From contig JAFAEO010000004.1 of NCBI GenBank assembly GCA_023423975.1, positions 62,001-126,000 of the forward strand: a stretch of 64,000 nucleotides of DNA. Direction: 5' to 3'. Source of the stretch: Pseudomonadota bacterium (GTDB taxonomy: Bacteria; Pseudomonadota; Gammaproteobacteria; Burkholderiales; Burkholderiaceae_B). The notes below the pieces were generated by a model. That model had not been told where the DNA came from, did no database searches, and worked only from the letters and a program-made list of their open reading frames with translations. Shown piece after piece: positions 26,465 through 34,111 of the stretch. The position numbers and the translations under genes were made by a program. The first letter of the stretch is position 1. Every line of letters begins with the position of its first letter.

Positions 26465-27523
26465 ATGAAATCACTATTATCATCCAAGCGCGAGCATTCC
26501 ACGACCCTATTACGCCAGCCATCCTGGCTTCTAAAAGTCGGCTTGTCATTGATTGCTCTGAGTCCGCTGGCATCCGCCCACGCGCTCGAATATAAGAGTA
26601 TGACGATACGTGCAGCAACTTCAAGCCCGGATGGCGGGGTGCACACCTATGCCATTGATAAATTCAAAGAGATCGTTGAGAAGGAGTCGAATGGACAGAT
26701 TAAAGTTCAGACTTTCTATGGTGGCTCCCTTGGCGACGAGCAATCCAATGTTCGGCAATTACGGGATCAGGAAATTCAAGTAGCAGTGCTGGCGGTCGGC
26801 AATTTAACGCCGTTTGCGGCACAGGCGAATATATTTTCACTACCTTACATGTTCCCTGATACAGAAGCTGCAGCCAGATTATTCGGAGATACTGCTTTTA
26901 CGGACAAAATCGGCGAAACCATTGCCAAGCAGAGTGGTACGCGCCCGTTGTCCTGGCTTATTGGTGGCTACCGTCACATTACCAATTCAAAACATCCTAT
27001 TACAAAAATCGATGATCTGAAAGGATTAAAAATCCGTGTTCCTTCTGTCGACGTGCAGTTGGATGCATTTCGTTCCTGGGGTGTGGAACCTCATCCTCTG
27101 GCTTGGGCAGAAACTTTTAATGCTTTGCAGCAAGGCGTTGTTGATGGACAGGAGAATCCGTACTCAGTCAACCGCGACAATAAGTTCTGGGAAGTACAAA
27201 AGTACGTTACTGAAATTCCGTACATGCTTTGGGTTGGACCTATGCTGGTGAGCGAGCAGTGGTTTCGTCGTTTGGACCAACCATCTAAAGCACTTGTCAC
27301 TAAAGCAGCGAGGACCGCGGCTGAAGCCGAATGGCAATACGCTGCCAAGCTGGAGGCACAGGCCAAGAAAGAGTGTATTGATCACGGAATGCAGGTCAGT
27401 TCTCTTACTGACGGACCGGTTTGGCAGGAAAAAGCCCGCGCTATCTGGCCGAAGTTCTATAAGCAGATTGGAGGCAAGAGCATGATTGATGAAGCCCAGG
27501 AGATCATGTCGAAGAAATCGTGA
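26465..27523 (+). CDS. TRAP transporter substrate-binding protein (DctP family)
   Basis: 352 residues with a signal peptide ending SPLASAHA. The mature protein has the DctP pattern: IRAATSSPDGG, the GGSLGDEQSNVRQLR strand, LKGLKIRVP with the carboxylate-binding Arg, and NALQQGVVDGQENP. GGAGA precedes the ATG. The Arg suggests an anionic substrate such as a sugar acid; sulfonates are also taken up by TRAP systems. The frame is open to 26240, but ATG 26465 begins the signal peptide. Confidence 0.93.
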   Translation: MKSLLSSKREHSTTLLRQPSWLLKVGLSLIALSPLASAHALEYKSMTIRAATSSPDGGVHTYAIDKFKEIVEKESNGQIKVQTFYGGSLGDEQSNVRQLRDQEIQVAVLAVGNLTPFAAQANIFSLPYMFPDTEAAARLFGDTAFTDKIGETIAKQSGTRPLSWLIGGYRHITNSKHPITKIDDLKGLKIRVPSVDVQLDAFRSWGVEPHPLAWAETFNALQQGVVDGQENPYSVNRDNKFWEVQKYVTEIPYMLWVGPMLVSEQWFRRLDQPSKALVTKAARTAAEAEWQYAAKLEAQAKKECIDHGMQVSSLTDGPVWQEKARAIWPKFYKQIGGKSMIDEAQEIMSKKS

Positions 27524-27548
27524 GACCTTATAGACGATAAGGAGTCAG

Positions 27549-28076
27549 ATGATGAAAAAAAACCTGTCAATTCGATGGCTTTATGATCATTTTGAAGAAA
27601 TACTCAGTGTCACCTGCATGGGTGCAATGGTGCTGTGTCTGGTGGTTCAGGTGGGAATGCGCAGCATCACAGGCGCCGGGGTGCCCTGGAGCGAAGAATT
27701 AAGTAGATATACCTTTCTCTGGGCTACGTTCGCTGCGGTTCCCATGGTTGCCAAACATGCCGCGCATGTACGTATTTCAGCACAGTTTCTGCTGTTTCCG
27801 CTCAGATACCGGCTGTACTTCAGAATTTTGTGTGATCTAGTATGGGTGATATTCAATATATTGATTGCCTGGTGGTCATGGGATGTCATTCGTTCTGGCA
27901 TCGAGTTCCCTGAATTATCTCCGACATTAGGTATTGTACGTGCCTACGTAGAAATGATTATTCCGCTTAGTTTCATAGCGATGAGCTGGCGGATAATCGA
28001 GAATTATTACATAAGATGGCGAGACGGCACCTTGACAGGGCTGGTCAGGGAAGACATTGAGCAGCCGCTCCAATAA
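27549..28076 (+). CDS. TRAP transporter small membrane subunit (DctQ)
   Basis: 175 residues and four membrane helices, with the family feature GVPWSEELSRYTFLWATFAA in helix 2. It links the binding protein to the large permease. AAGGAG precedes two adjacent ATG codons (27549, 27552); either may be used. It lies between dctP and dctM homologues on one transcript. Confidence 0.9.
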   Translation: MMKKNLSIRWLYDHFEEILSVTCMGAMVLCLVVQVGMRSITGAGVPWSEELSRYTFLWATFAAVPMVAKHAAHVRISAQFLLFPLRYRLYFRILCDLVWVIFNILIAWWSWDVIRSGIEFPELSPTLGIVRAYVEMIIPLSFIAMSWRIIENYYIRWRDGTLTGLVREDIEQPLQ

Positions 28077-28097
28077 TACATACTAGAGGAAGGTCCC

Positions 28098-29396
28098 ATG
28101 GCAGTTTCAACCCTCGTTCTCATTTCATTGGCAGTTCTATTCCTTATGGGCATGCCAATATTCATGAGTTTGGCAATAGCATCGATTGTTGCATTAGTGG
28201 CTGGCGATTATTTGCCAATGTCCGTTATTCATAATTCGATTTTTGATGGCTTGAATATGTTTCCTCTACTGGCCATACCCTGCTTTATTATTGCAGGGGT
28301 AATAATGGAGCATGGAAATATTACTTCCCAGATTGTGGACGTCGTCAAGCAGCTTGTCGGCAGGATGTATGGCGGCCTTGGTATTACAACCATTATGGCG
28401 TGTACTTTTTTTGCTGCAATTTCTGGTTCCGGACCAGGCACCGTGGCAGCTGTCGGTGCATTACTTGTTCCGACGATGATTAAAAATGGATACAGCAAGG
28501 AGTATGCCGGAGCTGTTGCATCGTCAGGTGGCACGATCGGAATTCTCATACCTCCTAGTAATCCTATGATTATCTACGGTATTTTGGCGAATGTATCCTT
28601 AACTGGTATGTTTACTGCTGGATTTATCCCAGGATTTGTCGTGGCATTTTCGATGTCCGCGATGGCTTGGCTGCTCGCCCGCAGAAATGGATTCAATGGC
28701 GGCCAGAACTCACAATCTTTCAACTTGGGTATATTTCTACAAGCTTGCAAAAAGGGGTTTTTTTCGTTAATGACACCGGTCATTATCCTGGGATCAATAT
28801 ATTCAGGTGTGGCGACAACTGTAGAGGCTTCAGTACTCGCTATCGTTTATTCGTTATTTGTGGCCGGTGTTGTAAATCGTGTATTAAAGCCAATCCATAT
28901 TTATAAGGCGCTGTTGGAGGGAGTTAATATGTGCGGTGCCGTGCTGATTATCGTCGGCACGTCCACTTTGTTCGGAAAGATCATGACATATGAACAAATT
29001 CCGCAGAAATTGGCCGAAGCAGTTTTGAGTATATCAACGCAGCCGGAAATTATTCTTTTAATGCTTATCGGTGTGTTGATTGTGCTGGGCATGTTTATGG
29101 AAACATTGTCCACAATTATTATCCTCGTTCCAGTGGTACTCCCTATGCTTCATCTGGTAGGCATTGACCCTATTCACTTTGGAATTATCCTGGTCATTAC
29201 AAATGAAATGGCATTGCTAACTCCACCTCTGGGCGTAAATTTATTTGTAGCATCTCGTATCTCGAAGGTTTCCGTGGAAAGGTTGAGCTTGAGTGTGCTG
29301 CCTTATCTGGCAGTACTGTTGGCTATCATATTGCTTATTACGTTCGTTCCAGAAATAGCTACGGGTCTGCCGAGTGCACTTGGAATGGGAAAATGA
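28098..29396 (+). CDS. TRAP transporter large permease (DctM)
   Basis: 432 residues, about twelve hydrophobic helices. Typical DctM blocks are seen: the SGSGPGTVAAVGALLVPTMI loop, GGTIGILIPPSNPMIIYG, and the C-terminal LTPPLGVNLFVASRI. It drives sodium-coupled import of the substrate bound by the DctP protein. It is the last gene of the operon, followed by a terminator at 29480. Confidence 0.94.
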   Translation: MAVSTLVLISLAVLFLMGMPIFMSLAIASIVALVAGDYLPMSVIHNSIFDGLNMFPLLAIPCFIIAGVIMEHGNITSQIVDVVKQLVGRMYGGLGITTIMACTFFAAISGSGPGTVAAVGALLVPTMIKNGYSKEYAGAVASSGGTIGILIPPSNPMIIYGILANVSLTGMFTAGFIPGFVVAFSMSAMAWLLARRNGFNGGQNSQSFNLGIFLQACKKGFFSLMTPVIILGSIYSGVATTVEASVLAIVYSLFVAGVVNRVLKPIHIYKALLEGVNMCGAVLIIVGTSTLFGKIMTYEQIPQKLAEAVLSISTQPEIILLMLIGVLIVLGMFMETLSTIIILVPVVLPMLHLVGIDPIHFGIILVITNEMALLTPPLGVNLFVASRISKVSVERLSLSVLPYLAVLLAIILLITFVPEIATGLPSALGMGK

Positions 29397-29479
29397 CGGC
29401 TGGAATTTTGTTTTAAATTGGCGCTGCGGCTAAAAGTCATCTTTAATAGATCAATTTTCTCATTCGTTAACGTAATCAA

Positions 29480-29506
29480 AGGGGGCGTAGCGGCCCCCTA
29501 CTTTTA
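29480..29506 (+). terminator. Terminator of the TRAP operon
   Basis: AGGGGGC (29480-29486) / GCCCCCT (29493-29499) with a six-base loop, followed by ACTTTTA. Confidence 0.75.
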
Positions 29507-29528
29507 TACAAAAATCTAAAGCTTAAAA

Positions 29529-29654
29529 TCACAGTTCAAAGCTTTCCAGATCTTCAGTGCCCATCACTGTGGAGTCGATCTGGCCAATCAAATAGGAGCT
29601 GTTTTCCACTTCCTGAGGTGCAACATGGATATTATCTGACGACAGCCAGGCATG
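29529..29654 (-). pseudogene. nrdB: 3' remnant of ribonucleotide reductase small subunit gene (nrdB-like)
   Basis: On the minus strand 41 codons and a TGA encode the C-terminal tail of a class Ia NrdB: VAPQEVENSSYLIGQIDS followed by an acidic stretch ending ESFEL. Escherichia coli NrdB ends with the closely matching VAPQEVEVSSYLVGQIDS and ...NFQL. A TAG stop lies just upstream in frame and no start or body of the gene exists in the window. I read it as the leftover 3' end of a deleted or displaced gene. Confidence 0.85.
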
Positions 29655-29825
29655 TTGCAACTAGTACTGTATCGTCGCTCAATCCTTTCGGAGTCCGTTT
29701 TAAGCAAGCCGTTGTACTTTAGGGTTCATTCGGGGCTTCTGATTCAAATTGCCCCTCATCCCCTCACTAACCAAATGTCTTCTATTTTGATGTTGCATAG
29801 AGCACAAGAGAAGCACCTTAAAAAC

Positions 29826-29861
29826 CATAAAGGTCAATAATATGGTTTAATGCCCTTTATG
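29826..29861 (+). repeat. Hairpin upstream of the serine hydrolase leader
   Basis: CATAAAGG (29826-29833) and CCTTTATG (29854-29861) form a perfect eight-base-pair stem just before a GAGGAGGAG ribosome site. It could modulate translation of the short upstream frame at 29879. No other feature was seen between 29655 and 29825. Confidence 0.4.
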
Positions 29862-29878
29862 AGGAGGAGTGTGCATCT

Positions 29879-29914
29879 ATGCTTCCTTATTTTTTAAGCT
29901 TAAATACAGACTAG
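29879..29914 (+). CDS. Possible 11-codon upstream leader peptide
   Basis: ATG at 29879 opens MLPYFLSLNTD and stops at 29912-29914, touching the AGGAAA ribosome site of the serine hydrolase. It has its own purine-rich site (GAGGAGGAG). Such an arrangement can couple translation to the next gene. No other evidence supports it. Confidence 0.25.
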   Translation: MLPYFLSLNTD

Positions 29915-29923
29915 GAAAATTAA

Positions 29924-31141
29924 ATGATATTGAGACAAACAAAGATTACAGGATCGATTTTTTTATCATTAGGGGCAGTTGCTTTACTCAGTGGTTGTGC
30001 CACTTCAGAAAAACCGGATATTAATTTATCGGCTGTACCCGCCAATCCAACCCCAACACTGCTGGAAGCTCGTCGAGCTAAATCGGATCCTGCTATAAGT
30101 TATCTTACTTATCAACACATGGATCAGTTATTTGGAACGCAGAAGGTTGCGGCATCAAAAAATCCTGAAATCCTGGAAAAAGCGAATGGCTTTGATGATT
30201 CAAAGTTTAGGGTTACCGGCAGTAAAGAACCGTTGACGTTCGACGAATATCTTGAAAGGGAAAGGATTAACGCTATAGTCGTTATGCGTGACGGAAAAAT
30301 AGTTAAAGAAGCATATCGCAACGGCAGTAATGAAAATACAAAATTCATATCAATGTCCGCTTCAAAGTCAATAGTTTCGCTACTAGTTGGATTTGGCATT
30401 GAGGATGGCAGCATTTCAAGTTTGGACGATGAGATTACCAAATATCTTCCGGAACTAAAAAATACAGCATACGAAGGCGTAACGCTTAAGAATCTTTTAA
30501 TGATGAGATCTGGAACAGACTGGAACGAGGCCTTAACTCGTGGAAGCCATCGAGATTTATCATTGAACCAGGCAAAAGCCTATTACGAAGATGCGGCATA
30601 TAAATTAAAAAGAATAAATCGGCCAGGAACAAAATTTAATTATTCAACGCTTGATGCCAATTTGGTAGGCTTGGCATTGGAACGAGCAACAGGTCGCTCA
30701 TTAGCCGAATACATGTCAGAAAAATTATGGCGTCCCGCCGGCATGGAAAGTTCAGCATATTGGGTTGAGCAAGGAGTCGCTTCTAAGCCACGGCCCTTTT
30801 ATGGGGCGGGGTTTTCCGCCACCGTTCGAGACTTTGCCCGTATTGGTCAACTCATGTTAAATAACGGTAAAGTGGCGAACCGACAAGTCGTACCCGAATT
30901 GTGGATTAAAGAATCTATTAAGGATTACAACCACTCGCCTGGATATGGATATTTCTGGTGGATTGACCGCTCTACCACCAAAAACAAAGGCACTTTTGGA
31001 GCGTATGGTATGAACGGGCAGGCAATTTTTGTCGATCCAACCAGCAGGACGGTTATAGCGGCGGCGGCATATTGGCCAAATAAAAAAATGACTGAATCTC
31101 AAAGTCAATTATTTGATGACGTTATGAGTCATATTCGGTAG
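29924..31141 (+). CDS. Lipoprotein serine hydrolase, beta-lactamase/NylB-like fold
   Basis: 405 residues with a lipoprotein signal (LLSGCATSE, Cys near residue 25), so it is probably anchored in the outer or inner membrane. The penicillin-binding fold is shown by the SxxK nucleophile motif SASK within MSASKSIVSLLVGFG, the tyrosine motif in FNYSTLDANLVG, and the third motif region YGMNGQAIFVDP. The family includes class C beta-lactamases, esterases and 6-aminohexanoate-dimer hydrolase; the overall pattern is closest to the NylB/esterase side. The gene is clearly AT-richer than the core genes, pointing to transfer. Confidence 0.82.
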   Translation: MILRQTKITGSIFLSLGAVALLSGCATSEKPDINLSAVPANPTPTLLEARRAKSDPAISYLTYQHMDQLFGTQKVAASKNPEILEKANGFDDSKFRVTGSKEPLTFDEYLERERINAIVVMRDGKIVKEAYRNGSNENTKFISMSASKSIVSLLVGFGIEDGSISSLDDEITKYLPELKNTAYEGVTLKNLLMMRSGTDWNEALTRGSHRDLSLNQAKAYYEDAAYKLKRINRPGTKFNYSTLDANLVGLALERATGRSLAEYMSEKLWRPAGMESSAYWVEQGVASKPRPFYGAGFSATVRDFARIGQLMLNNGKVANRQVVPELWIKESIKDYNHSPGYGYFWWIDRSTTKNKGTFGAYGMNGQAIFVDPTSRTVIAAAAYWPNKKMTESQSQLFDDVMSHIR

Positions 31142-31163
31142 TTCATTTAGCTTATACATTAAC

Positions 31164-31187
31164 AGCGGGCATAGGCCCGCTTTTTTT
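31164..31187 (+). terminator. Terminator of the serine hydrolase
   Basis: AGCGGGC (31164-31170) / GCCCGCT (31175-31181) with loop ATAG and a run of seven T (31181-31187). Confidence 0.88.
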
Positions 31188-31272
31188 GCGACAGCGACAA
31201 TACGCAACAGCATACATCAATGCAAAGCTCTACCTCACTGGAGTAGCAGTGGTCTGACCAGACGCAAAATAG

Positions 31273-31321
31273 ATCATAGATCCGCAACGGCTGTGCACCG
31301 GGCTACTTCTGAAATGTCCAT
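31273..31321 (-). pseudogene. N-terminal remnant of a MerR-family regulator
   Basis: The minus-strand ATG at 31321 begins MDISEVARCTAV, matching the conserved MerR-family start MDISEVARRTGV. After a small deletion and frame change, LRIYD matches the following LRYYE of the DNA-binding helix. The original frame then hits TGA at 31276-31274, and no more of the protein is recognisable. Directly behind it lies a promoter of MerR-controlled type. Confidence 0.7.
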
Positions 31322-31331
31322 GATGTACCTA

Positions 31332-31362
31332 TTGACCTGAAATTAACTTGAACTTCTAAAAG
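31332..31362 (+). promoter_or_regulatory. MerR/SoxR-type promoter with 19-base spacer
   Basis: TTGACC (31332-31337), a 19-base spacer and TAAAAG (31357-31362). The long spacer is the hallmark of MerR-family-activated promoters. The spacer sequence CCTGAAATTAACTTGAAC resembles the SoxR box at 14 of 18 positions. No gene recognisable as its target follows; 31363-31619 holds nothing I can support. Confidence 0.55.
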
Positions 31363-31619
31363 ACATTCAAACAGTAACTTCATCAATCTGAAGAACCTGA
31401 AAGCCATGGCGATGCGCGCAATAACAAGCGTAGTTGTAGTCGGGGTCAGTACAAATGTACTGATGGATTGGTAGTCAATGCTCCTGACGAGCCTGGAACC
31501 CCCACACTTAACTACGGTTTGGTTGGCCGCTGGGCAGGCTATCTTTGTCAGGATAGCGTCGCGCACACCAGCATAAGACTTGCTACTTATTCAGACGAGC
31601 ACTTGGCCCAACAACCTCT

Positions 31620-31886
31620 TCAGGATCTGCCCGACGCATATCGACGCCAATAACTGAACTCCTCCTCGTTGATCTCCAGATCCAGTTCGGCAACGCGCAA
31701 TTGCAACTGCTCCTGTACGTGCGCGACGGCCTGGTTGTATATCGAAGGTCCGATTTCCTCCAGGAAAAAGCCCAACAACGCGCCAGCAGCAATGTTACCG
31801 ATAGGCTTGTGCATATTCTGATCGAAATACCGCTGAATCGACGCGATAGCAGTGGCTCGGGTCTGTTTATTAAATTCAATGGTCAT
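31620..31886 (-). CDS. DUF2164-family protein
   Basis: 88 residues, with the family pattern SIQRYFDQNMHKPIGNIAAG, then LLGFFLEEIGPSIYNQAV and a final acidic ELDLEINEEEFSYWRR. The function is unknown. Its ATG overlaps the end of the TetR gene by four bases, so it is translated from the tetR transcript. Confidence 0.88.
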   Translation of the reverse strand: MTIEFNKQTRATAIASIQRYFDQNMHKPIGNIAAGALLGFFLEEIGPSIYNQAVAHVQEQLQLRVAELDLEINEEEFSYWRRYASGRS

Positions 31887-32509
31887 AACGCATCCTTGTC
31901 TTTAATGGCAAAGCGCTGCACCCTTGTAGATCGGGTCGGTGCCGGCTTGTGGCGGGCGGGCGACTCCTGTGCCTTATCGAGCATCCGGAGCAAGTAACTC
32001 CTGACACTTGCCACCACTTCTGGTTGCGGAGCACGCCTCATTACCTGCGACTGCCAGAGGCCTTCAACAGCGAATCGGCAGGTCAAAGACAGGTCGTTGG
32101 GCACCCTATCGGGACGGCAGAATTCGTCCACCAATTGCGCGTGCGTTGTTTGGTACTTGGGGTCGATCATGAGCAAAACCATGGCTTCCCTGGCGGCTAC
32201 CGCTGATTCGGCAGCACGGCTTACTAAGTTGATGTATACGCGAATGCGCTGGTCGGGGCCTGGCGGCACGGCAACCGTTGCCTCGTTCAGGTTGGCAAAG
32301 AACTCCTGCATCAGATGATCGAACAGGCCGTCCAGCAGCGCTTGTTTCGTTTGAAAATGATATTGGATGCCGCCTTTGGAAAGATCTGTCCTGGCCAGGA
32401 CGCTGTCAAAAGTCAGCGCGGCAGCGCCTGCCTCCACCAGAACTTGCTTGGCGGCGTTAAGAATCTGCGCACGGACAGCGGCAGGTTGCTTTGTACGGTG
32501 AATATTCAT
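31883..32509 (-). CDS. TetR-family transcriptional repressor
   Basis: 208 residues. The N-terminal DNA-binding domain reads AAVRAQILNAAKQVLVEAG, then DLSKGGIQYHFQTKQALL, followed by a helical ligand domain. The start is ATG 32509; an in-frame ATG at 32515 is the alternative. It is divergent from the Qnr-like gene. The palindrome at 32514-32531 in the shared promoter probably serves both autoregulation and repression of that gene. Confidence 0.9.
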   Translation of the reverse strand: MNIHRTKQPAAVRAQILNAAKQVLVEAGAAALTFDSVLARTDLSKGGIQYHFQTKQALLDGLFDHLMQEFFANLNEATVAVPPGPDQRIRVYINLVSRAAESAVAAREAMVLLMIDPKYQTTHAQLVDEFCRPDRVPNDLSLTCRFAVEGLWQSQVMRRAPQPEVVASVRSYLLRMLDKAQESPARHKPAPTRSTRVQRFAIKDKDAL

Positions 32510-32537
32510 AAACAATCCATATGTATGGATTTATAAT
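32509..32537 (+). promoter_or_regulatory. TetR operator within the promoter of the Qnr-like gene
   Basis: AATCCATA-TG-TATGGATT (32514-32531) is a perfect 8-2-8 inverted repeat. It fills the spacer between a weak -35 box (TAAACA, 32509-32514) and a perfect -10 box TATAAT (32532-32537) facing the pentapeptide gene. Binding by the adjacent TetR protein would block this promoter. Confidence 0.7.
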
Positions 32538-32582
32538 GTATCATACGATTTGCCATTACGCCACGCTTTGCATATATTTCCA

Positions 32583-33266
32583 ATGACTACCGTTAGCAAT
32601 ACTACCTTCACCCGAAACGATCTCATTGACCTTCTTCGACAGGCGCAGCCGGTGACCCATTTTGATCAGTGCTCATTCGACGGCCAGGATCTGAGCTCTC
32701 TTGATTTGCAAAACGTCCGCTTTACCGCTTGCTCGCTGTTAGAGACTCGGCTTTCTCATTCAACCCTGATTGATACATCATGGGAGCGGTGCAAGATCGG
32801 TCTTGGTAATTTCGAGCTTGCTGATCTTACCGGAGCCCAATTCATGGCATGCGATCTTCACATGACCAAGTGGACCCGAGCCCGGCTGTCTTCGGCAACC
32901 TTTGCTGATTCGAAATTGACCGGGGCCAGCTTTCTCGAAGCCCGCTCTCTGGGTTTGACCCTGCGCAACTGCCGGCTGGTGAGCAGCAATCTTCGCGGCC
33001 TGTCATTCAGAAAGCAAACGCTGGAGCAACTTGATTTTTCAGACGCAGATCTGGCAGGATGTGACTTTCGGGATACGGTATTTATCGGCGGAAGTTTACG
33101 AAGAGCCAGTCTGAAGGGAGCCCAATTTCAGGGGGCCGATCTGCGAACCGTTGAACTGGGGGCCATCACCGTGTACGACTTGAGCAGCTGTTTGCATGGC
33201 TCGGTGATTTCGCCTGAACAAGGTGAGCAATTGCTTGAGTCGTTGGGAGTACTCGTTAGATCGTAG
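32583..33266 (+). CDS. Qnr/McbG-like pentapeptide-repeat protein
   Basis: 227 residues built of pentapeptide repeats (A/C-D/N-L/F-x-x), forming a right-handed quadrilateral beta-helix. Qnr features beyond the generic repeat are visible. The block EARSLGLTLRNCRLVSSNL resembles the ALGIEIRHCR region of QnrB, and the C-terminus ISPEQGEQLLESLGVLV resembles the dimerisation tail of Qnr. The length is near that of Qnr (about 218). Such proteins mimic DNA and protect gyrase from inhibitors. The gene is divergent from, and likely repressed by, the TetR neighbour. The frame is open from 32550; ATG 32583 gives the usual start. Confidence 0.8.
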   Translation: MTTVSNTTFTRNDLIDLLRQAQPVTHFDQCSFDGQDLSSLDLQNVRFTACSLLETRLSHSTLIDTSWERCKIGLGNFELADLTGAQFMACDLHMTKWTRARLSSATFADSKLTGASFLEARSLGLTLRNCRLVSSNLRGLSFRKQTLEQLDFSDADLAGCDFRDTVFIGGSLRRASLKGAQFQGADLRTVELGAITVYDLSSCLHGSVISPEQGEQLLESLGVLVRS

Positions 33267-33405
33267 AACGGCGGTCTGCTCCCGGATCGGTCGGCGGTTT
33301 TGGGAGCATGTGAAATGTTCCGGGCATGGATACGCCTTCATGTCATGGTTGAAAAGTATGTGCACCAGATTTGTCTTGTGCACGCCCGCTACAGAGAGGG
33401 ATGTC

Positions 33406-33987
33406 ATGCGGACAGTTTGTGTTTTTTCGGGCTCAAGCCCGGGGCGCATCAGTGATTATCGAGATGCCGCCATACAGTTGGGGAGTTTGCTGGCCGAGCG
33501 TGACATCCGCCTGGTGTATGGAGGAGCGTCGGTAGGTTTGATGGGAGCCGTGGCTGATGCAGCCATTGCTGCGGGAGGAGAAGTCATTGGCGTGATCCCG
33601 CATGCGCTGGTCAAAAGAGAAGTCGCTCATGCCGGATTGCCAGACTTGCGCGTAGTCGATTCCATGCACGAGCGCAAGGCGATGATGGCAGAACTATCTG
33701 ACGCTTTTATCGCGTTGCCTGGCGGGATTGGTACTTTCGAAGAGCTGTTTGAAGTATGGACCTGGACGCAGCTTGGCGCTCATACCAAGCCTTGCGGGCT
33801 GCTCAATGTGCATGGCTTCTATGACAAATTGCTGGACTTTCTTGATCACGTCGTCGAACAGGGATTCCTGAAGCTGCAAGACCGGCAATTGCTTTCAGCA
33901 GCTCAGGCGCCGGCTGCGCTACTGGACCATCTGTCTGCCTGGCGTGCGTTGCCTGAAACGCAATGGATCACGCGTGAGCAGCGCTGA
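33406..33987 (+). CDS. LOG-family cytokinin-riboside-5'-monophosphate phosphoribohydrolase
   Basis: 193 residues with the LOG signatures VYGGASVGLMGAVADAA and PGGIGTFEELFEVWTW, which bind the phosphoribosyl group and hold the catalytic Arg/Glu. The enzyme splits N6-modified AMP or AMP to base and ribose-5-phosphate. The frame extends upstream to 33223, but ATG 33406 begins the conserved fold and follows a GAGAGGGA site. The gene appears to be single. Confidence 0.9.
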   Translation: MRTVCVFSGSSPGRISDYRDAAIQLGSLLAERDIRLVYGGASVGLMGAVADAAIAAGGEVIGVIPHALVKREVAHAGLPDLRVVDSMHERKAMMAELSDAFIALPGGIGTFEELFEVWTWTQLGAHTKPCGLLNVHGFYDKLLDFLDHVVEQGFLKLQDRQLLSAAQAPAALLDHLSAWRALPETQWITREQR

Positions 33988-34111
33988 AGGCTGTTAACGA
34001 TGAGCAGACCGCGAGACTGCCGGTAACATATGATGCTGACGCCAGCCGAAAACTGGGCAGCTCATCGCAAGACCTGGGACGATGCATGGCCTGCTGGCCC
34101 AGCAAAGATCT

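Noticed and set aside
29652..29840. 62-codon plus-strand frame before the serine hydrolase
   Set aside because: It has no ribosome site, no homology that I recognise, and it begins inside the nrdB remnant.
31303..31566. 87-codon minus-strand frame through the MerR-type promoter region
   Set aside because: It has no recognisable motif, runs through a promoter structure, and overlaps the MerR remnant in another frame.
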